Positions 37,011 to 48,915 of a stretch of 64,000 nt of DNA are shown piece by piece. Each line of letters opens with the position of its first letter. The stretch's first letter is position 1. The notes beneath the pieces were generated by a model. That model saw only the letters and a list, made by a program, of their open reading frames with translations. It had not been told where the DNA came from and did no database searches. Made by a program: the position numbers and the translations under genes. This DNA comes from Centropus unirufus (taxonomy: Eukaryota; Chordata; Aves; Cuculiformes; Centropidae), in assembly GCA_013397695.1 (NCBI GenBank), contig VYZI01000205.1, forward strand, positions 624,559-688,558, written 5' to 3'.

Positions 37011-40000
37011 TTAATTTGGTGGCAGAATATGCTTTAACTCCTCATGGAGATAATGAGAATTTTGGCTACTCACAAGAAGGAGACTCCAGATATCCTTGAA
37101 AAGGAAGCAGGACCTGGGGTTTGCTTACCAAGAGCTGAATCACTTCCTTTATGAAAACACCCTGGGTTCTCCTCACTGATCCCAAGGAGGTGGAACTGCT
37201 CTGGGCTGAATCACAGGCTCCACTTTGCCCTCAGTGGATTCACAGATACAGCAAGTGAGCTGGTGCTGTGAGCAGTAACTTTGACCAGAGTTTAATTTTG
37301 GAGAGACATAAACCATGCACAAAGTTGGGCTGAATTTGACGAGCCCTTTTTGCCAAAAAAACAAACAAAACCAACAAGCCTAATACAGGAGGCTCTTTTT
37401 GAAACTTCAAAACATTTCATTCCAAAGTGTTTTCAAAGCAAAGAGGTTGACTTCATGTAGGTGTTTCTGAAATGAGCCTTTTGGAGATTTTATTGAAAAA
37501 CCCAACTTTAGAAAAAAAATGAAATTAAACTGCAAAATGGAACATTGTGTTTCAGATCAAACACCATGTCCTAGGTTGAGTCAGTATTTATGGTTTATTT
37601 TATCTTTTTTTTTTTTCCCCCCCTTTTTAAGACTGTCTTGGTTCAAAGCAAACAATCTTGCTTCATTCCCGAGTCCCTTCCCCCAGGTATCTGAATTTGA
37701 CCCCAGTACAAAGCATCCTTTATTCACTCAGGTCTCAATCATTCTCCCCAGGACATGGCTGGCCAGAAACCCTAAGAGGTAGATCTGTACAGCTCTCTGC
37801 AGCTCTGGCTACTCAATTTCCCTCTAAACCGGACAATTCTGATTGTGCTGAAGTCCCTTACAGATCCAAGTCACTTTTCAAGGCTCCCTCTATAGCTGAT
37901 GGTGAGAAACTCCAGCCCAAGGTCTTAGGACATGAACATGCCACTGGATTTTAGAGGGAATCAAGCTGTCCAGTTTGGCCTCTGAGATAAGGGAGGTGAT
38001 GTGAAGCCTGCAACAGATCGACCCTTGGGCACAAAGTATCACTGAAAAACGCTATTTTCATTACTGCACGTGGAAAGGGAAACCTTTGTCCAAGACAGAT
38101 CAGCTATTGTGTTTGTCCTGGAAATTAATTTGTCAGAAGCAGGTGGGAAAAGCAGATCAACATTCAAGTACTTCATTGCCTTCTGATGTTTAAGGTCACA
38201 TTCGCATTACCTTTCTGCCAAGTGCTTTTTGGCTGTAAGAAGGTGCATGATTAGCAATCCAAGGAAGAGCTTTCCAGAAAGTTCTCCAAAGAGAAGCAAG
38301 CCAGAAAAAAAAAATCTATTTTATTTTACTCTGCACCCTTTTAAGGGATAGAATTAATGTACTTGTTTTAGCATCCTAAATGATGTTTACACATTTTACC
38401 TCATCAACAGTGCTTCTAACTGAATGCAGTTAGAACACTCTTTAAAAAATGAAAATACACATTTTTTTTTAGCTTTATGAAAGAAGCTCTTATCTCTAAG
38501 GTTGACCTGGAAGCCTCCCTTTGCTCTCCAGCCCTAGAGCTGTTTTGTGCTCAGAGCAAGCCATCTTCTAAGCAAAAGGCTGAGCAGATTCTAAGCAAAC
38601 AGGGCATCTCAGATGGGTGAAAACTGGGAGATCTCTCCGAAAAACTTCTCTTTCGTTTTATCAAAAAATCTGTCATCACGTACTCTGGCTGGTGAAGAGG
38701 TGATAAAATCATTCAGCTTCAGGACATGGAGCAGTTCTCTCAAATTTAAATCAGATGGAAAGAAAGACAACTTGTTTTCAAAAGTAGTTGGGCTCTCAGC
38801 AAAGATTATGACTCTTACCATTTTCTTGTAGTTGCAAACTGAACATGTTTCAGAGTTCAAGTAGAGCAGTAAACAGGCCCCATACTTTTCTTATGAACTT
38901 ATCATGCATCATAGCTCTCTCCCCACATGAGGACAACAATCACGAAACCTGGTCCATGCGACCATGTAGCAATCCAGTGTTTTACTTGCTCTGAGGGATA
39001 TCTACATGAGTTGATGCACAAGTATGAAGATGAGTCACAGATGGCTCGATTAGTGTTGGAAATTCAGTGCAGATCTGAGCAAGTTTTGGATGCTTCCAGC
39101 CACGCATACTTCACTCACTGTCTCACTGCAGAGCCTGCTGTGCAAATGCTTTAAAGGTTAACACAGAGAAAGGGCTGTGCCTTGGGAAGATGAAAAATCA
39201 TTCTCCTCCAACACATTTAACAGTGCAAGAAGACCCATGTTTAAGCTGCAGCAGTGGAGTTTCCAGTTAGACCTTGGGATAAACTTCCACTGCTGAGAGG
39301 CAGAATTCTGTCACTGCAGGATGTAAAAAGGATTGAACGATTTTCTGTCAGGACAGACAGAGTGGGCTTTGTTGAGTCTATGACTTAGAGAACATCTTGA
39401 CATCCTTTCTAGTTCTGTCATTCTAGAAGAGGAGGTCACCATACCTGCACCTTAATCTTGCTTGGAAGTTGCACCCTGAAAAGATGTAGTCTACAATTCA
39501 AGTCCATACACAGCAGCTACTGAAGTAGCAATCTAAGAAAGAACATTAATATAACCTTTCATCAGGAACAGAGCTCACATTTCTTCAGGGAAACATCCCC
39601 TCTTAAGCAGTACCAAGACAGAAACTTTTGTTTGAGGGTACCCAGGACTGGATTATAATTGCTGTGATCCCATGCAGCAAAACACTGATGCAGTGTATAC
39701 CACTCTGCCTAGTCAAATTTATCCTCTGAATTGTTATGGGGTAACTTTAGTCCAACAGAATTCATGCCAGATGGGATATCATATGTCTTCCTGCAGCCAA
39801 TGTAAAACATGAAGCCAATATAAACACTATATAGGATGTTCTAGCTAATTCAATACAAAGTAACAGCATTCACACACCTGATCTGGATCATATTTGTCCT
39901 GCCAGGTGATTTTGCAACGTACAGACTGAGTGCTAATGATGTGGAATCCTAGCCCCATTTATTGTTCCCTCCGATGGTTGTCTGACAAGCCTTTGTTTGG

Positions 40001-43000
40001 TGTTCCCTGCTTAAAGACCCCCCCATGTCAGTTCAAGCTCATGTGCAGCATTCAGAAGGACTAATACCACGCTGATAAGTTATTCATGAGTTTCCCACCC
40101 TCAAGCAATCAGGCCTACAAATGGAGCCTCTAGGGAAATATATGCCTCTTACTGGAGATGCAAGTAAGAACACTGATGTTCAGCACCATTACAGAACACC
40201 GCCCAGCAGAAGCGTCCGAGTCATCAGCTCTGAGCAGTGTACGAGACAAGCAGCCCTTCATCTGCTCTTGGCCGCAGAGTCCGCTTGCAACCAACTGTCC
40301 ATGCTAGTGCAGCTGTGATTTCAGGCAGGTCTCCACTAACCTGAGTCTCCACATCACGTAGCACACAAATCCAGCACACCTTCTGTGCTCAAGGCTAGGC
40401 CGTAGCAGGGCTTTCTCCTGCCTTTGTCTATAGACATCCCATGTGTCCTCCATGTCCCATCAGCTCCACTGACCACCTTTCAGCGATTTCCTTAGCTAGG
40501 GCTCAAGAGGAAGGGTTTACCAAGGCACCCTTCTGATACCCACATTGCCACAGGCAAACCTGCTGTCCATTTGTAACCCAGCTAGGGTAGCACTGTTGGG
40601 TTCACCTCCACTTCAAAAGGAATGTATCAGCTCATCTTAAACTCCTGGATGGGCCTGCATGCAAATGAAGCCAGGGCCATTTTCCCTCCTACTCCAATCC
40701 GTACCTCCAACCCTACAGGACAACTGTTGCTGGCCACCACACATCTCTATCATTCTTCAGAGACCGAAGCTTTAGGCTTAACGCTAGAGACTGTCAGGAT
40801 GTCATCATGCCTCTTGGCCCTGAGATCAAGGGAAGGGCTGGAGATGCCACAACTCCATCTCCTGAAGGCAGTGCAATTATCAGATGAGAGCCTGACTAAG
40901 CTTGACTACATTTTCACAGCAGGAAATTAGTGGTGACATGTTAGCCCTACCCTGCACAGAAACACATCTCAAATGCAGAGTTGTAGATGGCTTGGGCTTG
41001 CATAAAAACTGAGCAGCTCCTTGTTTCAGGGTTAGCTGGTCATTTCTACCACAAAAATTCCTGTGTCAGCACCTGCAAGTATTTAAAATTCTCAAGCTTT
41101 CTTGTATTTGTCATATCTGTCTTTTTTTTTTGAGCCAATATGTTAGATGGTGCTGGGTTTTCAAGCTTTTCTGCACAAGCATGTGCTGTTAGGTGAGCCA
41201 TGGTGTGGACATGCAAACAAAACTCTGTAAAGATGGGAAGTGAGCAGACAGGGCATGGGGAGAAAGCCCTAGAAGAAAGAACTATGTGCAAGAGGTTTAA
41301 AGTGACCCTGAGAAAATCTCTAAATTGAAAGTCTGGTAATACTGAAGGGGTGGAGAGGAAGGAAAATGTCAGAGAAGAGGAAGAGGACTTCCCAGCCTTA
41401 CTTTATGTTACTGATAAAGACTGTGCCTAGACAGACCACCGACCCCTTCCCAGGATGGAGTGACTACCAAGGTTATCACCTGAGCAGACATGCTGGAGGA
41501 CTCAATGGCAGGTTTCCATCTGGGCTTTGCTAATATTTACCTCCACAATGATAGTAAGAAGCAACCCCATTATCCGGAAAACATGGAGGGATAAATTTAG
41601 CAGAGGAACATGGTGTTATCGTCAGTGCATCTCTTTTAAGGATGCAGCCCTGACAGGATGTTTAGCATCTTTTCTTTCTGATAACTGCAATAGTTGGGAA
41701 AAGCAAGCAGAAGAAACCCAAAGAAACATCGGCTACTCTTCAGGTCCAAAGCAGAAGCAAGAATGTTCAAGACCAAGCAGGACTGGGAAACAAAAGCTCT
41801 GAATTGAATTAGTTGTGTACCAGTTGGTCCTGGAAGGGAAGCCAAGTTTCTACCTTGCATGGATTCCATGTGCTCTGGTGTACAGCTGAGCCCCTGTCGT
41901 TCACAGGGTGGATGTTTTAGTGCCTGGCTCTTTTTAACTGGCACATGTTAAGAGCTTTGAATTAACAGGTGCATAAAAACTGTCAAAAAACACTTAGCTC
42001 TCAAGAAAGTCTGTCGGTTGTATTAAAAATACGGTTTTATGTAACCACATTCTCTCAACACTTGCTGGGTATTACCGCATGGGAAAGTCACTTGCCCTTT
42101 CCAAATGAAAGCAGCAATGTTTAAACTCTCCTGCAGAAAAAAAGAAAAAAAAAAAGAATGAAAATGAGAAAGGCTACAGTTCCTCTGATCTTGCCAGGGA
42201 ATTGCTCCTGTTTTCCACACTGAAGGTAGATTTCTTCCAGCAAAATATGATTGGCCTAAAACTCCAGAGTAGAGGCAAACACCCCAGCAGGTCAGAATAG
42301 AGCAGGTCTTGCAACCTTTCTGAGTTGAAATGGAGGGATTTTTGACAACTGAACGGGACGATGTCTCACTTTCTGACTGAGGAGGTGGTATTTGCTGTAA
42401 GCATGGTCTGTGATTAAAAAAATAAATAAATCAGAGTTTAACAGAGGCTTAGAGCTAGGAAAAAAAATGTTATTTGTGCCCCTGTTTCAGAATAGGTTTA
42501 GAAACATTTTTCTCCTGTTAGCAGTGAGTCCTGAACATCTGGGATCCCAGAAACAAAAGCATCAGGTTTCCAGAGGCGAGAGAGTTGTAAGACACAGGAC
42601 CAGGAGAATTTTTAAAACTCTCAGAGCATTTCTGAAATCAGTTCTCTTTTAAATATGTGGCAAATGCATTAAAGTAGGCTTTGGATTAAAGTTTCACTGC
42701 CTCTTGATAAAAGCCATTCACACCTTTGAAGTGTTTGTGGATGGCAACATCCCAAATGCCTTCCCCAGGCCTTGCCCCAATCAGGAAGTCTCCCTCTGGC
42801 TTTCTCCAGGAATGCCCAGATGGGTTGTTATCTGTCACCTCTCTAGAAGGGACCAACTCAAAACAGAGACCTCTGGGGTTGCAGACATGGTAGGTGAAAG
42901 CAAAGATTTCTGAGTGCATTTAGGGTGCAATGGTAAATGTGGATAACCCCAAAACTGTGAGAACAGCAGAGACCTGGTCTCCTGAAACTGACTGCGGGTT

Positions 43001-43880
43001 TAACTCTACTGAGTTTTAATTCTATGAATAAAAGCACTTCCAGTACCACCCAGTGGTCACCCACTTTCTGCTCAGCCTGGTGGCTCTGAGGAGCCCTAGT
43101 TATTTCCCTAGCCTGCAGGACAAATGCATCTAGGAAGTTTTTTGACAGCTGCTGGAAGGAGGAAAGGAAATTTGTGGAAGCACAGAAGGAGAAAACATAT
43201 TAGTGACCTAGGAGCATTTGAGTAATGAAAGACACTGGTGTTGTGGGCTGTTGGGAAAGAGGAGATTGAAAGCAAATTGTGATTCCGCTCTATGAAACAC
43301 AGATTTAACTGTGTGGATGTCAAGGCCAGAGGGGAGTATCATGAGTGTCCAAACATGTCTGGTGCAACTGCCAGGCCAAGGAAAGTAGCTTCTCAGGTTC
43401 TGCCAGTGAGAGCACCAGAGGGATTGTCACTGACCATACCAGACATGCTAAGCAATTCCAGGAGTGGAAGCCTGCCTGCCTGCTTGGCAGTACTGGTTTC
43501 CTGCAGAACTGGTTAATGTCAGGGAGACTGATGAACACTCCCCGGTAGTTAGGGGATGCAGTGGGATGTCATGGAGAAAAGTCCCTTGCTAAATATTTTG
43601 ATTTGAGGGACAAAGAAAACATTTGGCATTTTAGCAGACAAGGAAAAAAAAAGACCTGGAAGCAAGAAGAAAATCCTGCAGAGAATGAGGCATGACTTTT
43701 TACAACAGCTACAAGATGTTCCTCTTGGAGGATCAGAGAAACATGTCAGAAGAATGCTGGAATGGACTTGGTTCTTAATGAACACATCTTCATGCCAAGC
43801 ACTATCATCTTCTCTACCATGAAACTAACCACCAAAATATGGGACCACCTGCAGCTCACGCAATAGCAAAGCCAGAGACA

Positions 43881-43952
43881 CAACCCCTAGGACACCACCA
43901 GCATCAACCCCTAGGACATCATCCACCCCCTATTTGGTAGGACACCATCCCC
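43881..43952. repeat. Degenerate 24-bp tandem repeat
   Basis: CAACCCCTAGGACACCACC at 43881 recurs as CAACCCCTAGGACATCATCC at 43905, and again as a decayed TAGGACACCATCC copy near 43938. Confidence 0.75.
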
Positions 43953-46900
43953 ATCCTCTGAAGGATGGTGGAGCGTGGGGTGCTGAGGCTGCCAGATCTC
44001 TGCTGTGCATGAGAGCTGCTTTACTTACTGTGTGAGAACAATTTCTCCCAGCTCTCCCTTCTCACACACGTGCCAGGTGTGAGACCCAGTTCAGACATTA
44101 AAACCTCAGCTCTAGTAGTGTGGAAAAATAAAATTGCTGGCTGATCACTCAAACAAGCAGGTGGGAGCGGTATGGACAGAGGCAGGAGAGACAAGGTACC
44201 AAATCTGCTCAGTGCTCCCAAGTGCCTCGTTATACTGATTTATGTTTAGCTAATTGAGAAAATGACCCTAACTACACAATCCAGGCCCTAATTCAGAAAG
44301 GCTCAAGCTTTTTAGTGTCTCTACCTGCCTTAAAAGGCATGATTTAAACCCATGATTGAACCCAAAGGCAAGGATTTGAAGGATCTGATGTCCTACCATG
44401 CTGAGGAGGTGAGGCTTGGCTAACTTCTCTCGTTACTTGGTCTTTCCCCACCGATGTGCACGTTTGGTGCTGGGACATAAATCAGGGGAAATGATAAAGG
44501 AAACCAGCCTCGTGTCCCATCAAAGGAGCCAACGCTCGCTTTAACAGGGCCACGCAGACAAGTCTAAATAGGGCACTTAACAAGCATGTGGTTTCTGTTA
44601 TACCAGCCCAACATCTCTACACCCTGTTTGCATTGCCACTGGCAAAACCCTTTGTGCCTTGCACACCACACTTGCTTATAACCACCCAATTAGAAATGGA
44701 ACCATGATATAATACCCTAGTGTTGAACATTTGATTTCTGGAATGTATCAGGCCTGTAGAGTTTATTATCTAGCTCTCAGCAACTGCATGAACCATTACA
44801 CGCAGTTATGGCACATACAAGAGCAGAGCATGAACAGCCAAGATGTCTACAAAGAATCACACAGAAGTACCCAACTCAATCCAGGATCAACAGCTGCTCA
44901 AAGACCCCACAGAAGGGGCCATCTGGTAAAGTACCAGGCCTCACTTTGGGACAATTCACATCACAGGGGTTTTGATCCAAGTTTGAACCTTGAGAAAAGG
45001 GTTTTAGGAACAGAAAACTTTCCCATACACAATCCTTTGCAGCATGTTCTTATTAAAGCTGGTCAGCAAACACAGTACTCCCAGCTATTAGGCCACTCAC
45101 TACTTTTTACTCTTACTAGGTATTCAACATCCTGTTTAGATGGGATACAGGCTCAAAGACAAGACTCCCCTGCACTGCAGAAGGTATTAGGAAGAACAAT
45201 GGCTGATGAAGAACTTGAGTAGTCTCTCCCCAGACAGCTACCCTAAGATGAAACCTCTGGAGAGCTCAACTTCAGTCAGCTGGATATACAATCAGATTGG
45301 GGATTCTCCAATTGTTTTTTACACCATGCACTAGACATCCATGGGTGCCCCAGGCTGAGCCACGTCCATCTGTGCTCATTTAAACATTTCTGGACAGAGA
45401 AGGGAGTGTTAATGCTGACATCCTGGCCAAACTGTAACACGGGCAAGTATTTTGTGCTCTGTAACATTCTCACAGTGGTATATACTGGTGTTCTCCACTT
45501 CCTCCTGGAATGGTATGGTGGTCCAACACAGGGACGGCTACATTGCCAATGGAGAACGCGAGTCCTCTGTGATGAGCGCTGTCAGATATCATGCGTTGCT
45601 CTTCTTTTCCTGCCATGGGTTTTCACCCCCAGTGTGCATCACATTCAGACTTTTACCTCTACCTGCAAGAGGCCTTCTGCTCACCCAACCCCTTCCCGAC
45701 TTTTGCTGAACTTTTAGTTTTTCCATTTTGCTGAAGTCGGAACACACCAGCTCAGTGGACAGTGCACCTGCCCTCGATGCACTCCATTGACAGCAGAGCC
45801 AAACAGTATCAGATGCACCAGCTGCTACAAAGGCATAAGTGGCTTTTGCTTGAAGACTCAATTCCAACTCTTCTCTCTTCTTAACGGAAAAATAAGGGAA
45901 ATACCCAACCCTTTTGTTGCACCAGGACCATCTCCTGGCCTTTCTGACCAGCACACATGTTGTTACAATTACAACTGGACTGCTTGGCTCCGGCATAGAG
46001 GGAATGTTAAACCAGCACCCATCAAAACATCTGTGAACTTCCAAAGTGGAACTGACACCATGGTAGTGGTTTATATCACGCGTCAGAAAAAGGCTTCGTA
46101 ACTCAGATCAAACAACTTAACTCTTGAGCTCCCTGTCTCAAGAGAGAGCGACCAAATGCTAGGCTGCCTGTTTCCATTTCTTATGGCTGTTTCATGTGGC
46201 ATCCAGCCAGTTCCATTGATTTTGCAAACTCAGAAGTTAAAGACATGGAATTGGCCAGAATTTTGATGAGGGGTTTGTCAGGGAAGAGAAACTGATTTAA
46301 ACAATAGCATCTTCACTGTCAGGTAAGAATAGCGCCAACACTATCAGGATGGCACATGATAATTTTTTCAGCTTTAAAGTAATTTTGTAGGATATAAACT
46401 CATTCTCTTCTAGGAGACTCATAAAATACTTGTTAAAAAAAACCGATTTGGCTTATAATTTTTTCCCTTTTTTTTTTCTTTGTGGAGTTGAGACATCAGC
46501 CTTAGCCGTAACAAGGTGCAATCAGTAGGACTATTTAAACCACACTTTAGCCTACTGGAGAACCACAAATTGTATGCAAAATTGGTATGCATGTGCTTCC
46601 TCTAAATACCATTAAAATTCAGCTCTTCTGTATGTCCCTTGATGAGCTGAATACAACTGTAATAAGGAACAGACTCATCCATTAGGACTTGGGTTCTCTT
46701 GAAGAACAACTGGGGACAGCTGCAGTGGATGGAAACAAGAACAGTACAATTAAATTATTATTGCACTTACTGGTATCCAGTTTGGAAAACCATAATCAGG
46801 TTGCTACAAGCTGTTCTGCAACTGCAGACAGAGCAAAGGAAGTCAGTCACAATTTTCTCACAGTGAACTCTTCAGCTTTTAGGCCAGGTCTTTCAACAAA

Positions 46901-47270
46901 ATAACAAGGAATGCAGCCTAACAGCAACAACAAAGCAATGCGTCATATGTATCTCAAATGTTACTTTGGAGTTTTCTAACTTCAGTCAATGCTGATTATG
47001 AGTGGCTTCTTAGGAAACAGATCTACCCCTCTTTCTCTGGTGTATGGGAAGCACCAATAGAGATTTTCCACTGGTGCCTTGGGTCATCGTTAGTAAAAAA
47101 ATATTCCTGCCAAGCGGTATCTTGCCATGTCGGAGCAGCCTTTCTCTAGGTTTTACTTTCACACAGTGGAAAGTTGCCAAAGAACATATCTGATATTGTC
47201 ATTTATCATCTCCTGTGGAAAAAGTCTTGGATACAAGTATTAGTATCAGATACCACAATTGAAAGTAAAC

Positions 47271-48446
47271 ACAGTGAGTAGAATATGCACTGATTTATTA
47301 AAAGAATAAAAACAAGATGTAGTGACATGTTTTTTCACTATTAAAGCCATAGAGACAATCACTGTCCCGTTTATATACTTGATGGCATCATTTAGTAACT
47401 CATTCATGAACTGTGACTGACATGTTCAGGCCAGGTATTAGAGAAACCATTTCCACAACAAAAGCAGTCTTCCTCTGTTATAAACTCGAAAGACATGAAC
47501 ACAGTCGCCAAAGTTTGCAGCTGCATTGGTCTAAGTCCTCTATTTTAATTCCCAAGACTTTCTCCACCTGGAAGCTTTTTAAAACCTTTCAACAGCAACA
47601 GAGCAAAACAGCTGGACTTCTTGTGGGGTACAAACCCACTCTTCAGGCAAGAAAATTGCACTGTGTATTACACAAAAATGGGCTCATTTCCACTATACTG
47701 TGGGGATTATTCACTACAAGATCCCTGGCTAATTATTGGAACTTTGTGGCAACTATGACAGAGAGGCAACAGCTTTCATTATAACATTGTCTTTTACGTG
47801 CTTCTACTTCTACATCATATGTTCTGCAATGTCTTAAACTGTAGAACATTGTTTATGTTAAACCACAGTTGCTGTGATTTCATAGATAATAAAGTTATCA
47901 ATATAGAGCTTTGTGTTATTTAGAATGATCTTAAAGAAACAAGCAAGGTGACGAATAGGAAGTATTGCAACTGACTTTGCAATTTGCCTCAATATGCAAA
48001 TTTCCTTTAAATCAGGTAAGGGAAAGAATATCAGGTATGAAGAAAATTAAAGTAAGCACTGGGGCTTCCTAAAGTAAGCACAGTGATTCCTCCTGTAGAT
48101 ATGTATCTCCTGCACACTGCTTGGAACAGGTATGTGAAATCAATATGCTAAAAGCCTTTGGAAAGAAACTACTGTTTGTTTCCAAGTATCCTGTTTCAGG
48201 AAGGTACAAAGGCCCAAGAAGAGCTGGGTATTCCAACATGAACTTAAACTGGAACGATGAAGGCAGATGGTGAAGCCCAAATGAGTCTCGTGAAAAATAG
48301 AGCCTCTGAAATTTGAAAACAATATTAAAGGAAAAGAGAAATGAAGTGCATTTTACTGGCACAGCAGAAACCCGGATATAATATACAGGACACAAGCCCA
48401 CAGTCCTCATACTATCCATAACCAGCAGGCTTATGTGATATAGTAG
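47271..48446 (-). other. GORAB: GORAB 3' untranslated region (inferred extent)
   Basis: The sequence below the GORAB stop has no further coding signal. The extent is set by the first AATAAA on the minus strand (47294-47299), giving a 3' UTR of about 1.17 kb. An upstream signal of non-AATAAA type cannot be excluded. Confidence 0.6.
47294..47299 (-). terminator. GORAB: GORAB polyadenylation signal AATAAA
   Basis: The minus strand reads TTTTAATAAATCAG. It is the first canonical AATAAA that I see downstream of the stop. About 25-35 bases further on the minus strand is GT/T-rich (TGTGTTTACTTTC), as expected for a cleavage-factor site. Confidence 0.6.
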
Positions 48447-48915
48447 TCATGTAGCAGAACAAGCTGGAGTGTTTCCTGGAGTGACATTTACTGCTGCAGC
48501 TTGACTGTCCACATTGGAGAGGGATTTGGTACTGGAGTTTTCACATTGAGCCGACTGTTCAGAAATAGCAGAAGCAACACCCCCGTTAGCGTGCTCACTC
48601 TCCCGTGCCATAACACCGGGAGTGGGGTTTTCCTTAGTTGTCCCAGCTTGATTGTGTGACTGGCTGGATTGTCTCCCTGCTTCTGCCTCCTGCTGCTGCA
48701 GCATCCGCTCCACCTCAATCTCAAGTTCCATATTTTCCTCATCTGCCTCTACTTCCAGCTGCTGCATTAACTCCTCCAGCTTCCTGGCCTTGCGGAGTTC
48801 ATTCTGCTGTATGATGGTGCACAGGTGCTCTGTGAGGTGCTCCTTAATCTCCGTTTTGTGTTGGAGGTCCAGCTTGGCTGCCACATACTCCGATTCAGCC
48901 TTATCATACCGCTTC
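48447..48915 (-). CDS. GORAB: GORAB coding exon 5 (terminal, with stop)
   Basis: It follows the acceptor TTTTGCAG and encodes KRYDKAESEYVAAKLDLQHK, the LTEHLCTIIQQNELRKARKL helix, a Glu-rich heptad region, and a C-terminal tail rich in Ser, Gln, Asn and Thr ending in ACSAT before TGA at 48449-48447 (residues 220-374). Confidence 0.95.

Larger units (their letters stand above)
25691..47270. other. Intergenic interval between PRRX1 (promoter side) and GORAB (3' side)
   Basis: No coding exon or RNA gene was recognised in about 21.6 kb. The longest chance frames (33533-34126 plus, 44731-45222 plus, 45589-46044 minus) show no domain, no family similarity that I know, and no splice-bounded structure. 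AT-rich blocks with retained CpGs at 32.2-32.6, 33.0-33.2 and 36.0-37.0 kb look like candidate enhancers and are listed separately. The rest is ordinary unique sequence with few repeats. Since the DNA lies directly upstream of PRRX1, part of it is expected to carry PRRX1 regulatory elements. Confidence 0.75.

Noticed and set aside
44731..45222. 163-aa plus-strand frame
   Set aside because: It has no recognisable domain, and nothing around it suggests a gene or a retroelement.
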